A DNA stretch of 64,000 nucleotides from Acidobacteriota bacterium (GTDB lineage: Bacteria; Acidobacteriota; Terriglobia; Terriglobales; Acidobacteriaceae). The translations under genes and the position numbers were made by a program. A model generated the notes under the pieces. The model was not told the origin of the DNA and made no database searches. It saw nothing but the letters and a program-made list of their open reading frames with translations. Of this stretch, positions 34,478 through 42,961 are shown in pieces. The stretch covers positions 186,001-250,000 of the forward strand of contig JABCZI010000008.1 of NCBI GenBank assembly GCA_013289765.1, read 5' to 3'. Position 1 is the first letter of the stretch. Each line of letters begins with the position of its first letter.

Positions 34478-34732
34478 TCAGCAGCCCCATTCGGCCTCGC
34501 CCGGGGTTGCAAAATACCGCCGTGAGTTTTCTCGTTCCGCGGCCCTCGACGTCAATTCGAGCAACGCCAGACGGGCAGCAGACACCAGACGAGTTTTTTC
34601 TTGCTGCGGCATTTGCTCCCATGCGTCAGCGTCTAGCTTGGTGGCGCGGCTTCCCAGGTCCGAATGCAGCGCCTGATGATAGCGGTGGAAAAGTTCTGCC
34701 AATTGTTCCGCGGATACTTCTTGAATCGACAT
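34478..34732 (-). CDS. Small hypothetical protein
   Basis: An 84-residue soluble protein starting MSIQEVSAEQLAELFHRYHQ and continuing through DADAWEQMPQQEKTRLVSAARL, mostly amphipathic helices. GGAAGG lies upstream of the ATG at 34732. No recognisable domain; composition and frame usage suggest a real gene. It converges with coaE (16-base gap). Confidence 0.6.
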   Translation of the reverse strand: MSIQEVSAEQLAELFHRYHQALHSDLGSRATKLDADAWEQMPQQEKTRLVSAARLALLELTSRAAERENSRRYFATPGEAEWGC

Positions 34733-34808
34733 CGAATGCCATCCTTCCTCGATCAATCGTGCGACTGGGCCCACTCAATGAGAGAGTGACGGGCATTTCA
34801 CCCGTGTT

Positions 34809-35000
34809 TCAAGCAGCGCGAGTCACTGGTTTTTTCCGCTCCGGCAGTTCTACTACTGCGTCTTCGCCGGATCCGAGCCGCAGACGCACCCAATGACCAC
34901 CCTGACGAGGCTTGCACTCCCTGCACAGCGCTGCCAGGAATCGCGCATAAAATGCGACACCTGTCGTGCACAGTACCGTAATTGCCGCCGTCACGAACAT
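34809..35000 (-). CDS. Small single-pass membrane protein
   Basis: A 63-residue protein with one N-terminal membrane helix (FVTAAITVLCTTGVAFYARFL) and a Cys/Arg-rich tail (CRECKPRQ, then LRLGSGEDAVVELPERKKPV). GGAGG lies six bases before the ATG at 35000, which supports translation. Function unknown. It lies in tandem with, and 77 bases upstream of, the 34478-34732 gene. Confidence 0.6.
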   Translation of the reverse strand: MFVTAAITVLCTTGVAFYARFLAALCRECKPRQGGHWVRLRLGSGEDAVVELPERKKPVTRAA

Positions 35001-35179
35001 TTCGGGCCTCCAGGCTCGGATCCCAGGGTCTGAAGCGTTGCCTGGAATCACTCACCTAGGTCATCACTCACCCAGATCATTGGATACGAAAGTCCATAAA
35101 TCTCGAATAAAACGTGCATAAATTATTGGTAAAGATAAAGATGAAGATGGTTTGATAAACACTCAGCGTGTGGATAGAC

Positions 35180-35272
35180 GCTCATGTGGAGACAGCCGCG
35201 CTGCTCTATGACCGCCACGGCATCCTACGAGAGAAGCTCGACGGCGGTGTTCCATCCACTGCGTTTCGCGCA
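35180..35272. repeat. Direct repeat D, left copy
   Basis: GCTCATGTGGAGACAGCC (35180-35197) and, after a variable centre, AAGCTCGACGGCGGTGTTCC with ATCCACTGCG. The same two blocks recur at 36088-36171 on the other side of the methyltransferase gene. The core GACAGCC and CGAAGCTCG relate to family C at 12675. The 35001-35302 gap holds nothing else I can support. Confidence 0.7.
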
Positions 35273-35302
35273 ACCAAACTTTGAGCTGCTATCATTGCGG
35301 CC

Positions 35303-36061
35303 ATGTCCACAGCGCAAACCTGGGATCCGGCGTCTTATGCGCGAAACGCGAGATTCGTATCCGACTTAGGATCGCCCGTGGTGGATTTGCTTGCACCTAA
35401 GGCTGGCGAAAGGATCCTCGATCTTGGTTGCGGAGACGGCGTACTAACGAAAAAGCTAGCGGATTTGGGTTGTGAAGTGGTTGCGGTCGATTCGAGCGTT
35501 CCGCAGATCGAAGCCGCGAGGAAGCTCGGTTTAAACGCATCCGCGATCAGCGGCGAAGACCTGCCGTACAAGGAGGAATTCGATGCCGTGTTTAGTAATG
35601 CCGTGCTGCACTGGATTAGGCGTGCAGATGCAATGCTTGCTGGAGTGTATCGTTCTTTGAAACCAGGCGGCCGATTTATTGCTGAATGTGGAGGCCACGG
35701 TTGCGTTCACAAGATCCGGACTGCTCTGGTTCAAGCATTGGACCGCCGCGGGTTTGATGGCGAGGCTCGCGTTCCGTGGTACTTCCCCACCCCCGGCGAC
35801 TACGCTACCAGGCTGGAACGCGCAGGGTTTCGCGTCGATAGCATTGCGCTGATCCCGCGTCCAACTCCCTTGCCTGGCGACATCATTGGTTGGTTGGAAA
35901 CTTTTGCTCTCAATTTTTTTCAAGGCTTCTCCGACGAAGCTCGCCGCGACTATTTGCAGGAGGTTCGGACGGCCTTGGAACCGCAACTTCGCGATGCCGA
36001 TGGATACTGGGTGGCCGACTACGTACGACTGCGATTCGCGGCAACCAAAGCTCGCGACTGA
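35303..36061 (+). CDS. SAM-dependent methyltransferase (Methyltransf_11/25 type)
   Basis: A 252-residue class I methyltransferase. Motif I ILDLGCGDGVLTKKLA (~residue 38), acidic VVAVDSS, then AVFSNAVLHWIR and SLKPGGRFIAECGG match the trans-aconitate methyltransferase-like group. The C-terminal half (WYFPTPGDYATRLERAGFRV, LNFFQGFSDEARRDYLQEV) is also typical of that group. TATCAT lies seven bases before the ATG and no ribosome site is seen. It is flanked by direct repeats D. Substrate unknown. Confidence 0.88.
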   Translation: MSTAQTWDPASYARNARFVSDLGSPVVDLLAPKAGERILDLGCGDGVLTKKLADLGCEVVAVDSSVPQIEAARKLGLNASAISGEDLPYKEEFDAVFSNAVLHWIRRADAMLAGVYRSLKPGGRFIAECGGHGCVHKIRTALVQALDRRGFDGEARVPWYFPTPGDYATRLERAGFRVDSIALIPRPTPLPGDIIGWLETFALNFFQGFSDEARRDYLQEVRTALEPQLRDADGYWVADYVRLRFAATKARD

Positions 36062-36087
36062 TAGGTTGTAGAACAAGACTACAAGAT

Positions 36088-36171
36088 GCTCATGTGGAGA
36101 CAGCCCCCGGCAATCCAGTTGAGCGAAGCTCGACGGCGGTGTTCCATCCACTGCGCTTTGGTGCAGAAGGT
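36088..36171. repeat. Direct repeat D, right copy
   Basis: GCTCATGTGGAGACAGCC followed by a shorter centre and AAGCTCGACGGCGGTGTTCC plus ATCCACTGCG. It shares both end blocks with 35180-35272, in the same orientation. Confidence 0.7.
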
Positions 36172-36293
36172 CTTCCCCACCGTCAAGCCCCGGCGCTTTT
36201 GTTTACTTCCGCCGGACGAAACCGAAACTCTAGCGAGGACACCGATTAACTCTCACCATGCCTTCCTCTGATCGGGATGCAATCCAAGAGGAC

Positions 36294-37295
36294 CTACTCC
36301 GGAACCATTCCGATCGTTCCCAGCCACGTATCTACCAACCGAGGCCATGCCGTAACCGAAAGCTTCGTGCGCCTCAGCCCGAACGCATGGCCGCCTTGCG
36401 CATACAGATGCATCTCCACGGGAACGCCGGCGTTCTTGAGCGCGATATAGTACGCCAGCGAATCGTTTACGTTGTCCACGTGGTCATCCTCGGCCTGCAG
36501 CAAGAACGTAGGCGGCGTCTGGCGGGTGACATGGAGATCGGGGTTCAACGAAAGATCTCTATCGGCGTTCGCCGGATGAGAAACCACAAACTTCTTGACG
36601 CCCTGGTGCGCATCCCACTCCGCCGCGGACAGCGACAGATGGCCCGGATAAATAGCCACCGCAAAATTGGGGCGACAGCTCTCTCTGTCGGCCGCATCTA
36701 CAGCCGGATACAAACGGTGATCAAAATGGTTGCTAATCGCTGCTACCAGATGCCCTCCTGAGGAAAATCCAAGCACACCAATCTTATGCGGATCAATGTG
36801 CCACTCGGTTGCGTGAAAGCGCACGAGACCCACCGTCCTCTGCGCATCTTCGAGCGCCATCGGTGATTCCGGATACGGTCCCGATTTTGGATACGGCCCC
36901 ACATCGGTCACGCGGTATTTCAACAGCACACACGTGATCCCGTTGGGCGTCAGCCAGTCACAGACCTCTGTGCCTTCAAGATCGACGGCCAGTTCCTGGT
37001 AGCCCCCGCCAGGGAAGACGATGACCGCTGCGCCCGAATTCTTTCCTTGTGGCAAATAGACCGTCATCGTAGGATGCGTGACGTTGCTAATCCCGACCGC
37101 TGGCCTGCCGGCAACCAGGAACTCCTTACCCGTCGTCTTAGCGGCCTCTGGCCCCGCGACAGGTTGCGGATCAGGCGCTCTGCCTGGCCATATCGGCACT
37201 TGCGTATGTCCCGGCGATGGCTGCCAAACCGGCATCTGCGCGCTCAGACTGGCAACCGCAAACACAACAGTGACAGCCAAGATCAAAGGCATCAT
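36294..37295 (-). CDS. Secreted alpha/beta-hydrolase, acetylxylan-esterase-like
   Basis: A 333-residue exported hydrolase with signal peptide PLILAVTVVFAVASLSAQ. The oxyanion segment VIVFPGGGYQELA, nucleophile GFSSGGHLVAA (Ser), acid in LQAEDDHVDNVNDSL and His in YAQGGHAFGL complete the triad. The pattern matches the BD-FAE/carbohydrate-esterase type annotated near xylanase B. It probably deacetylates plant or microbial polysaccharide fragments in the periplasm. The start may be either of two adjacent ATGs (37295 or 37292), with GGGGA upstream. Confidence 0.85.
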   Translation of the reverse strand: MMPLILAVTVVFAVASLSAQMPVWQPSPGHTQVPIWPGRAPDPQPVAGPEAAKTTGKEFLVAGRPAVGISNVTHPTMTVYLPQGKNSGAAVIVFPGGGYQELAVDLEGTEVCDWLTPNGITCVLLKYRVTDVGPYPKSGPYPESPMALEDAQRTVGLVRFHATEWHIDPHKIGVLGFSSGGHLVAAISNHFDHRLYPAVDAADRESCRPNFAVAIYPGHLSLSAAEWDAHQGVKKFVVSHPANADRDLSLNPDLHVTRQTPPTFLLQAEDDHVDNVNDSLAYYIALKNAGVPVEMHLYAQGGHAFGLRRTKLSVTAWPRLVDTWLGTIGMVPE

Positions 37296-37414
37296 CACAA
37301 TCCCCAGAGACAGGATAGAGCAAGACGAACTCTTATCTGAAGATCGGTGCTGATAACCACATGACTAGATAGGTTCTGACAACCGCTTCGCGTTACTCGA
37401 TCCGAGTTGTCGGC

Positions 37415-38158
37415 TCACTTCACGGGTTCCCAGCCCTCGGGCAGCATATCGAATGCCAGCGTGTCACGGTAGGCGTACTGATTGCCTTCCAGTACGGCCA
37501 CTGGCGTCAACATATGCCAGATGCGATCATCGTCGAAGACGTAACACTCACCCGATTCGCGCATCGTGAAGCGATCCATTTCCTGCTTGTTATTGTCAGT
37601 TATGACGACTTCGCCGCCCTGAGCGCCGCAGCGGCCCACGAGATGCGTGGCGATGTACTTTTCCCCGTCTTTATGCAAGCCCGGTGGACTGGTGTCGCAC
37701 GGCCGGCCAGGCGCAGCCGTGAACCTTATCAGATGAACGTTGACCAAATACTTCGTACCCACCGTCGACAGCGGCAGGTAATGAAGGTGGTGAGCAATCA
37801 TCTTGCGAACGCCTATGGAACCGGCGATCTCGGGGGGCAGCGGAGCGTACTCTCGCGGCTGGCCGCCGATTGTCGTGTTGTATTTTTTCAGCTGCACATA
37901 GGGCGTGCTCTCTTCGCTCAACCAAACCTTTACACCACCCTCAACAATCTCGGCCCCGACACGATTTAAGGAACGATACCTGTCGCCTCCATCGTAGTAT
38001 TTGTCCTTTGGAACGGACCAGGCGGCATGGGATAACGCTTCCAGCGAACGCGCTATGTCTACATCAACCCTGAGCGGCTGACGACTGAACCCGCGCTCGA
38101 CGAGGTCGCTTCGCGACCTGGCATTGGTTGCAACCGGAATGAAACTATCTTGACTCAT
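37415..38158 (-). CDS. 2-oxoglutarate-Fe(II) dioxygenase family (PF10014-like)
   Basis: A 247-residue jelly-roll dioxygenase related to amino-acid hydroxylases such as isoleucine dioxygenase and BsmA. The metal-site candidates are His and Asp in PPGLHKDGEKYIATHLVGR and a distal His in DDDRIWHMLTPV; the Arg for 2-oxoglutarate is probably in YAYRDTLAFD. AGGAG lies five bases before the ATG at 38158; an upstream in-frame ATG is less supported. Substrate is probably a free amino acid or small molecule (inference). It is divergent from the ECF sigma gene. Confidence 0.8.
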   Translation of the reverse strand: MSQDSFIPVATNARSRSDLVERGFSRQPLRVDVDIARSLEALSHAAWSVPKDKYYDGGDRYRSLNRVGAEIVEGGVKVWLSEESTPYVQLKKYNTTIGGQPREYAPLPPEIAGSIGVRKMIAHHLHYLPLSTVGTKYLVNVHLIRFTAAPGRPCDTSPPGLHKDGEKYIATHLVGRCGAQGGEVVITDNNKQEMDRFTMRESGECYVFDDDRIWHMLTPVAVLEGNQYAYRDTLAFDMLPEGWEPVK

Positions 38159-38329
38159 GATTGCTCCTGATAAATGACAAGTGCTTGACGACTGCATGAC
38201 CAACCAGCATGCGCGCGCGCAAATTATAGCCGACGCAGTTCAGCGCAGAGGATGCCGACGATTCTGGGCGGGAGGTTGTCGCCGTTTGCCAAATTGATTC
38301 GGGGCAGGTGGTTTGCTAAGGTCGTCATC

Positions 38330-39685
38330 ATGCCCGAGCGTGTCATGTCCGAGAGTTCCAGCGAGCAAATCCGCGAATTGCTCGACTCCCTTTATCGCGT
38401 GGATTCGGGACGGATCCTGGCAACTCTGATCCGCCTGCTGGGTGATTTTGATCTTGCAGAGGAGGCGATGCACGAAGCCTTTGCGGCTGCGTTGAGCCTC
38501 TGGCCAAGCAGTGGAGTACCCGGCAACCCGCGACCATGGCTGATTTCGACGGCACGATTCAAGGCTATTGACACTCTGCGTCGACGGGCAAGATTTGATG
38601 CGTCTCAAGACGAGTTGGTGCGCTATCTCGAAGCGCAATGGAATTCGGCGGAAAGGACCAAGGCAGAGAACAGACTTGAGCATAATCGCCTTGAAGATGA
38701 ATTCCTTGAAGATGATCGGCTGCGGCTGATTTTTACCTGCTGTCATCCAGCTCTAGCGCCGGAAGCGCGCGTTGCGCTCACCTTGCGTGAGGTGTGCGGG
38801 CTGACGACCGAGGAGATCGCAAAGGCCTTCCTCACCACTCCACGGACGCTGGCGCAGCGCATTGTGCGCGCCAAGGCAAAGATTCGTGAGGAACGGATTC
38901 CCTACGAGGTTCCGACGCCGCAGGAATTGCCGGAGCGGCTGGGCGCGGTGCTTCAGGTCATCTATCTCGTCTTTAACGAGGGCTACTCCGCTGCGGCGGG
39001 AGCGGAGGTAACGCGGGCCGAGCTCACAGGCGAGGCGATTCGACTGGGCCGGTTGCTGACCGAGCTTCATTTGACCGAGCTCGGGCCAGAGCCAGAAGTG
39101 ACGGGTTGGGAAGTCATGGGTCCGGAGATCATGGGGCTGCTTGCCCTGATGTTGCTGCATGAATCCCGTCGCGCCGCGAGAACCTCTTCGACCGGAGAGC
39201 TGATTTTGCTGGAGAATCAAGACCGCGCGCTCTGGAACAGGGAGCAGATCGCGGAGGGAGTGGCATTGCTGGAGAAAGCCCTGAAGTCTCAGCAGAAGTC
39301 CCGGCGCTTCGGCGCTTACACGTTACAGGCTGCGATTGCGGCCGTTCATGCGGAGGCGGAATCGGTGGCTGCGACCGACTGGCGGCAGATTGTCGCGCTT
39401 TACGACCAATTGCTACGAATTCAGCCTTCGCCAGTTGTACAGCTAAATCGTGCCGTGGCAATTGCCATGTGCGATGGTCCAGAGGCGGGTCTGGCGCAGA
39501 TCGATGCGGTGTTGGAAGATGGCGAATTGGCAAATTATTACCTGGCGCATTCCGCCCGTGCAGATATGTACCGCAGGCTGGGCAGGACCGCTGAGGCTCG
39601 GGCTTCTTATGAGAAGGCGCTGGCCCTGACCCAACAGGAACCGGAGCGGCAATTCCTGCAAGAGCGAATTCGGCAGCTGGGATAA
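38330..39685 (+). CDS. ECF42-type RNA polymerase sigma factor with C-terminal TPR-like extension
   Basis: A 451-residue sigma factor, far longer than ordinary ECF factors. Sigma2 spans ~15-85 (GDFDLAEEAMHEAFAAAL, PRPWLISTARFKAIDTLRR) and sigma4 ~125-180 (LTLREVCGLTTEEIAKAFL, AQRIVRAKAKIREERIPYEV). The ~260-residue C-terminal part (GAVLQVIYLVFNEGYSAA, then TPR-like repeats to the end) is the mark of group ECF42, which acts without a classical anti-sigma and is genetically linked to YCII/DGPF genes. Three YCII genes lie 2-8 kb downstream behind matching promoters. An insert with repeated NRLE/DDRLE-like residues lies between the sigma domains. ATG at 38330; 38345 is an alternative. Confidence 0.9.
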   Translation: MPERVMSESSSEQIRELLDSLYRVDSGRILATLIRLLGDFDLAEEAMHEAFAAALSLWPSSGVPGNPRPWLISTARFKAIDTLRRRARFDASQDELVRYLEAQWNSAERTKAENRLEHNRLEDEFLEDDRLRLIFTCCHPALAPEARVALTLREVCGLTTEEIAKAFLTTPRTLAQRIVRAKAKIREERIPYEVPTPQELPERLGAVLQVIYLVFNEGYSAAAGAEVTRAELTGEAIRLGRLLTELHLTELGPEPEVTGWEVMGPEIMGLLALMLLHESRRAARTSSTGELILLENQDRALWNREQIAEGVALLEKALKSQQKSRRFGAYTLQAAIAAVHAEAESVAATDWRQIVALYDQLLRIQPSPVVQLNRAVAIAMCDGPEAGLAQIDAVLEDGELANYYLAHSARADMYRRLGRTAEARASYEKALALTQQEPERQFLQERIRQLG

Positions 39686-39714
39686 AAAATGGAGTAGCTG
39701 TCGGGAGGGTGGTC

Positions 39715-40127
39715 GGGTGCCCCATTTCTCGCGTTCTTTGCGAGAAATGGGGGTTTTTCGCCGACACCCTATCAACCCCTCAACCAGCGCTCCACCGAAT
39801 TTTCTCCTCCCCACCAAGTCCAATCGCTGATCCGAACCAATCCCGCTTCTCCGTATGCGTAAGAGCGGTAGCTGCTCCACCGCCAGTCCTCCGGACTCGC
39901 CACCAGTCCGCGCACCACCGGATTGCGGGTTTGCCAAGTAGCGGATTGCGCCGATAGCAGCTCCAGGGGATGAAATGGAGGCTTCCCGTGCCGTAATAAC
40001 GCTTCAGCAGGGCAGGATGCGAGGTCGTGTCTGTGACGGATGAACAAATGGCCCGAATCTCGGCTTATCGTGAGCTATAAGTCAAAAGCCCCACTTCTCG
40101 CAAAGAACGCGAGAAATGGGGCACCCA
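39715..40127 (-). mobile_element. Decayed RAYT element bounded by family-B REP hairpins
   Basis: Family-B hairpins at 39715-39752 and 40088-40127 lie in inverted orientation (GGGTGCCCCATTTCTCGCG versus CGCGAGAAATGGGGCACCC) and enclose a broken RAYT gene. The outer sequence next to the right hairpin (GCTTATCGTGAGC...GTCAAAAGCCCCAC) recurs at 42294 and 44819, so the mobile unit includes ~30 bases beyond the palindrome. Confidence 0.75.
39772..40047 (-). pseudogene. RAYT transposase remnant, HUH core deleted
   Basis: The N-terminal RAYT motif YYGTGSLHFIPWSCYRR is readable in one frame and the C-terminal part NPVVRGLVASPEDWRWSSYR followed by YGEAGLVRI in another. Between them the central ~70-100 residues, including the HUH motif and catalytic Tyr region, are missing and the frame shifts. 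A 91-codon open frame (MFIRHRHDLASCPAEALLRH...) spans the join but cannot be an active transposase. It is a relic of a different RAYT from the one at 25546. Confidence 0.8.
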
Positions 40128-40245
40128 ACCTACTTGAGGGACACTTCGCGAATGGGAGATGTGGGCCACCCGCCATCGTTGGGGGGAAAGCGGGATACGC
40201 GCGTCCGTCCCACACTCCCCATTTTGGGACATAATAGAAAAAGCT

Positions 40246-41022
40246 ATGACGCTTGGATTCCTCGGAACCGGTGAAATCACGTCGGCCATGGTAACCGGCT
40301 TGAGCTCACATGACACCGAATTCCGATCCATCAGAGTATCTCCGCGCAACTTTCAAATCGCCACAAATCTTGCTAATCGCTTTCCCGGCGTGTCGATCGC
40401 TTCGTCCAATCAAGATCTTCTGGATTTCTCGGATACGGTCGTGATTGCGGTGCGTCCCCCGATTGCCCGAGATGTTCTTTCGGAATTGCGCTTCCGTCCC
40501 GATCATCGCGTAATCAGTGTGGTGTCCGCCCTTTCGTTGGAGAGCGCTACTGAACTCGTTGCACCTGCTACTCGTATCACAAGGGCCGTGCCGCTTCCTT
40601 CCACTGCCAAACGAATGGGTCCGACGGCAATATATCCACCGGATCGGTTCGTGAACGATCTTTTTGCCGCCATCGGAACTGTGTTTGCAGTCGAAACCGA
40701 GGCTGAATTCGATGCGATATGCGCGGCGACCGCAACCATTGCGACCTTTTATGCATTCATGGACGGCGTTGCCTCCTGGTTGTGCAGCAATCAAATCCCA
40801 AAGGTCGAGGCTCGCGAGTACGTCGCGCGAATGTTCTTGGGAGTGACCAGCACAGCGAGCGACCGGCCGGAGAACAGTTTTCAGTCGTTGGCGAGCGCCC
40901 ACGCGACCAGGGGTGGCATCAACGACCAATTTCTTAGATACCTGGTTGAACGCGGCTTAGTGACGAGTATTAGTGAAGGTCTAGAGTTGGTTATGCAGAG
41001 GATTCGGACATCGGGCAAATGA
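40246..41022 (+). CDS. Pyrroline-5-carboxylate reductase-like protein
   Basis: A 258-residue NAD(P)-binding protein. The N-terminus is LGFLGTGEITSAMVTGL (Rossmann GxGxxxxAM), then VSPRNFQIATNLANRF, TVVIAVRPPIARDVL and ITRAVPLPSTAKRMGPTAIYP, the order of ProC proteins. The C-terminal dimerisation region (HATRGGINDQFLRYL) parallels the ProC signature TPGGxT but is divergent, so a paralogue with another imine substrate is possible. ATG at 40246; CATAAT lies 12 bases upstream. A longer frame start lies in REP-rich DNA. Confidence 0.8.
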   Translation: MTLGFLGTGEITSAMVTGLSSHDTEFRSIRVSPRNFQIATNLANRFPGVSIASSNQDLLDFSDTVVIAVRPPIARDVLSELRFRPDHRVISVVSALSLESATELVAPATRITRAVPLPSTAKRMGPTAIYPPDRFVNDLFAAIGTVFAVETEAEFDAICAATATIATFYAFMDGVASWLCSNQIPKVEAREYVARMFLGVTSTASDRPENSFQSLASAHATRGGINDQFLRYLVERGLVTSISEGLELVMQRIRTSGK

Positions 41023-41105
41023 CGACAACCGGTCCAGATTTCGCATGCTGCTAAGCTGTTTGATTTATTCGAGAAGTGGCCTTGTCGCCGGAGTCAGGAG
41101 TATTC

Positions 41106-41501
41106 ATGCCGAAGACACAGACATTGTTAGCCCAGGCTTACTCTGCCTTCAATCATCGGGATATCGATAGCGCCCTGGCGCTCATGAGCGAGAACGTCAG
41201 TTGGCCCAAGGCATCGGAAGGCGGACGGGTCGTCGGGAAAGAAGAGATTCGGTCCTACTGGACCCGTCAGTGGAAGGAATTGGATCCTCACGTGGAACCA
41301 CTTGAGGTGATCGACCATGAAGGCGGCATAACTGAGGTCAAAGTTCATCAGCTCGTGAAAAGCCTTGGTGGCGATGTCCTTTCTGATAGCGAGGTGTGGC
41401 ACGTCTATACCATCGCCAACGGTCTCATCGAGCGCATGGACCTCAAGGAAGGCGAGACGAGCTCGGACTCAACCCCGTCTGCAGCATTCTCCAGACACTA
41501 A
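41106..41501 (+). CDS. SnoaL-like / NTF2-fold protein
   Basis: A 131-residue protein with the NTF2-like cone fold pattern: LLAQAYSAFNHRDIDSALALM, VSWPKASEGGRVVGKEEIRSY, then beta strands with VHQLVKSLGGDVLSDSEVWHVYTIANGLIERMDL. Such proteins act as small isomerases/hydrolases or have unknown functions and are frequent around ECF sigma genes. AGGAG lies five bases before the ATG at 41106. No ECF42-type promoter was found directly upstream. Confidence 0.8.
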   Translation: MPKTQTLLAQAYSAFNHRDIDSALALMSENVSWPKASEGGRVVGKEEIRSYWTRQWKELDPHVEPLEVIDHEGGITEVKVHQLVKSLGGDVLSDSEVWHVYTIANGLIERMDLKEGETSSDSTPSAAFSRH

Positions 41502-41570
41502 CCTGCGTGAGGATTTTCCGCTGTTAGTCGCCACTCGCCGCGGAAGAAGAAAAGATTTCTTTGGACAATC

Positions 41571-41598
41571 TGTCGATTTCGGTCCGGCCGTTCGACTA
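41571..41598 (+). promoter_or_regulatory. ECF42-type promoter, distal copy for YCII gene 1
   Basis: TGTCGA (41571-41576), 16-base spacer, CGACTA (41593-41598). It is embedded in a ~90-base block shared with 42940-43020 and 44890-44985, including an A-rich stretch upstream. It lies ~245 bases before the ATG at 41842. Confidence 0.6.
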
Positions 41599-41677
41599 TA
41601 TCGTGAAGGGCGGGCAACTGGCCCTCCAGAAAGTGTTTGCCGGGGTGATACGTTACGCGAAAAATCTGTAAATCGCG

Positions 41678-41706
41678 TGTCGATTCCCGGCCACCCCGTT
41701 CGACTA
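41678..41706 (+). promoter_or_regulatory. ECF42-type promoter, proximal copy for YCII gene 1
   Basis: TGTCGA (41678-41683), 17-base spacer, CGACTA (41701-41706), ~135 bases before the ATG at 41842. With the copy at 41571 it makes a tandem arrangement. The rest of the 41502-41841 gap contains no gene. Confidence 0.55.
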
Positions 41707-41841
41707 GTAAGTGGAGCCGCACCGCGCACCCGGCCACTCGCAACATTTCGGGCCCGGAGCGGTCCGAGCTCTTATATAAAAGTAGCGGCCCTGATAAGGT
41801 GTCCGCACAACACTCGATATTCATTACAAAAGGAGAACACC

Positions 41842-42267
41842 ATGCGCTTCATGATGATCATGTTTCCGAAGGAATACACAAACGCAAAAGCCGGTTGGGT
41901 ACCCGACCTCAAAAGCATGGAGGCAATGGGCAAGTACAACGAGGAACTAGGGAAAGCCGGCGTGCTGCTCGCACTCGACGGGCTGACCCCGCCCGCGACC
42001 ATGAGCGCGCGCGTCACCTTCAAAAACGGAAAATCGAAAGTGACCGACGGTCCGTTTACCGAAACGAAGGAAGTGGTCGGCGGCTACTGGATCATCCAGG
42101 TGAAGTCGCGCGAAGAGGCGCTCGAATGGGCCTCGCGCATCCCCGGAGGCGACAACGAAACGGTCGAAGTTCGCCGGATGTTTGACATGACCGACTTCGA
42201 TCCCGAGACCCAAGAGTATATCCAAAAGAAGTTCGGCGACGAAGTGGCCGCTGAGATGCGCCAGTAG
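41842..42267 (+). CDS. YCII-related (DGPF-domain) protein 1
   Basis: A 141-residue YCII/DGPF-family protein: MRFMMIMFPKEYTNAK at the start, DGLTPPATMSARVTF, then the hallmark DGPFTETKEVVGGYWIIQV and SREEALEWASRIP. The family is ferredoxin-like, possibly enzymatic, and is regularly linked to ECF42 sigma factors. AGGAG lies six bases before the ATG. Two TGTCGA/CGACTA promoters lie upstream. The reading frame extends far upstream but the added sequence is promoter DNA. Confidence 0.93.
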   Translation: MRFMMIMFPKEYTNAKAGWVPDLKSMEAMGKYNEELGKAGVLLALDGLTPPATMSARVTFKNGKSKVTDGPFTETKEVVGGYWIIQVKSREEALEWASRIPGGDNETVEVRRMFDMTDFDPETQEYIQKKFGDEVAAEMRQ

Positions 42268-42317
42268 TAATAAAGCTCGGCGCGCTTGGTTGGGCTTATC
42301 GTGAGCTCAAGTCAAAA

Positions 42318-42385
42318 GCCCCACCCTTCGACTTCGCTCAGGGCAGGCTTTCTCGCAAAGAACGCGAGAAATGGGGCACCCAACA
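42318..42385. repeat. Family-B REP interrupted by another repeat
   Basis: The hairpin GCCCCAC...TTTCTCGCAAAGAACGCG is split after GCCCCAC by ~24 bases beginning CCTTCGACTTCGCTCAGGG (42325-42348), an unrelated palindromic repeat. The outer sequence GGGCTTATCGTGAGCTCAAG (42293-42312) shows it was once the end of a RAYT element. Confidence 0.75.
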
Positions 42386-42402
42386 TCCCACCCGGGCCGG
42401 CG

Positions 42403-42849
42403 TTAACCGTAGGTGAGGTCGGTGCTCTGTCCGACTTCGATGATATAGCCGTCAGGATCGCGAATGTAGCAGCGTATCTCGCCGTACTTGGGGATTGGTT
42501 CCGTGATGAACTCGGCTCCCCGACTTTTCCATAATTTGTAGCACGCTTGAATATCCGCAACGCGGAAATTCATAAAGCTGTTGATGTGATTTGGGTCGGG
42601 GACGCTGAGCGTTACGGTCGGCTTATCCGGGGTCGGGCCGCCTCCAACGTTCAGAATCATCCAGATATTCGCAAGCTGAAGGTACGGAGGCGCGTTGCCG
42701 TCACCCATGGTCAGAATGCGAGCGCCGAAGACCTTTTCGTAGTAGCGAGCCGATCGCTCGACGTCGGCGACGGTGAGAAAATGCGCGATGCTTATCCCTT
42801 CTTTCGGGGGCATCTCATAGCTCTTCTGCTCGATTTGTACGCTGTTCAT
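42403..42849 (-). CDS. VOC-family (glyoxalase/bleomycin-resistance fold) protein
   Basis: A 148-residue vicinal-oxygen-chelate protein: ISIAHFLTVADVERSARYYEKVFG, then WMILNVGGGPTPDKPTV, and RGAEFITEPIPKYGEIRCYIRDPDGYIIEVGQ at the end. The terminal DPDGYIIE with Glu and the HF motif near residue 23 are candidate metal ligands. GGAG lies six bases before the ATG. Its upstream region is shared divergently with the second YCII gene. Substrate unknown; dioxygenase, lyase or resistance roles occur in the family. Confidence 0.88.
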   Translation of the reverse strand: MNSVQIEQKSYEMPPKEGISIAHFLTVADVERSARYYEKVFGARILTMGDGNAPPYLQLANIWMILNVGGGPTPDKPTVTLSVPDPNHINSFMNFRVADIQACYKLWKSRGAEFITEPIPKYGEIRCYIRDPDGYIIEVGQSTDLTYG

Positions 42850-42961
42850 TTACGACTCCAATTCCGATAAACAGTGGGGACTAGTCGACCTTTGGTTTCG
42901 GTCGGCACCATAATAACTGAGACTCACTTGTGCCGGAAGAAGCAGAATTTCTTTGACGATT

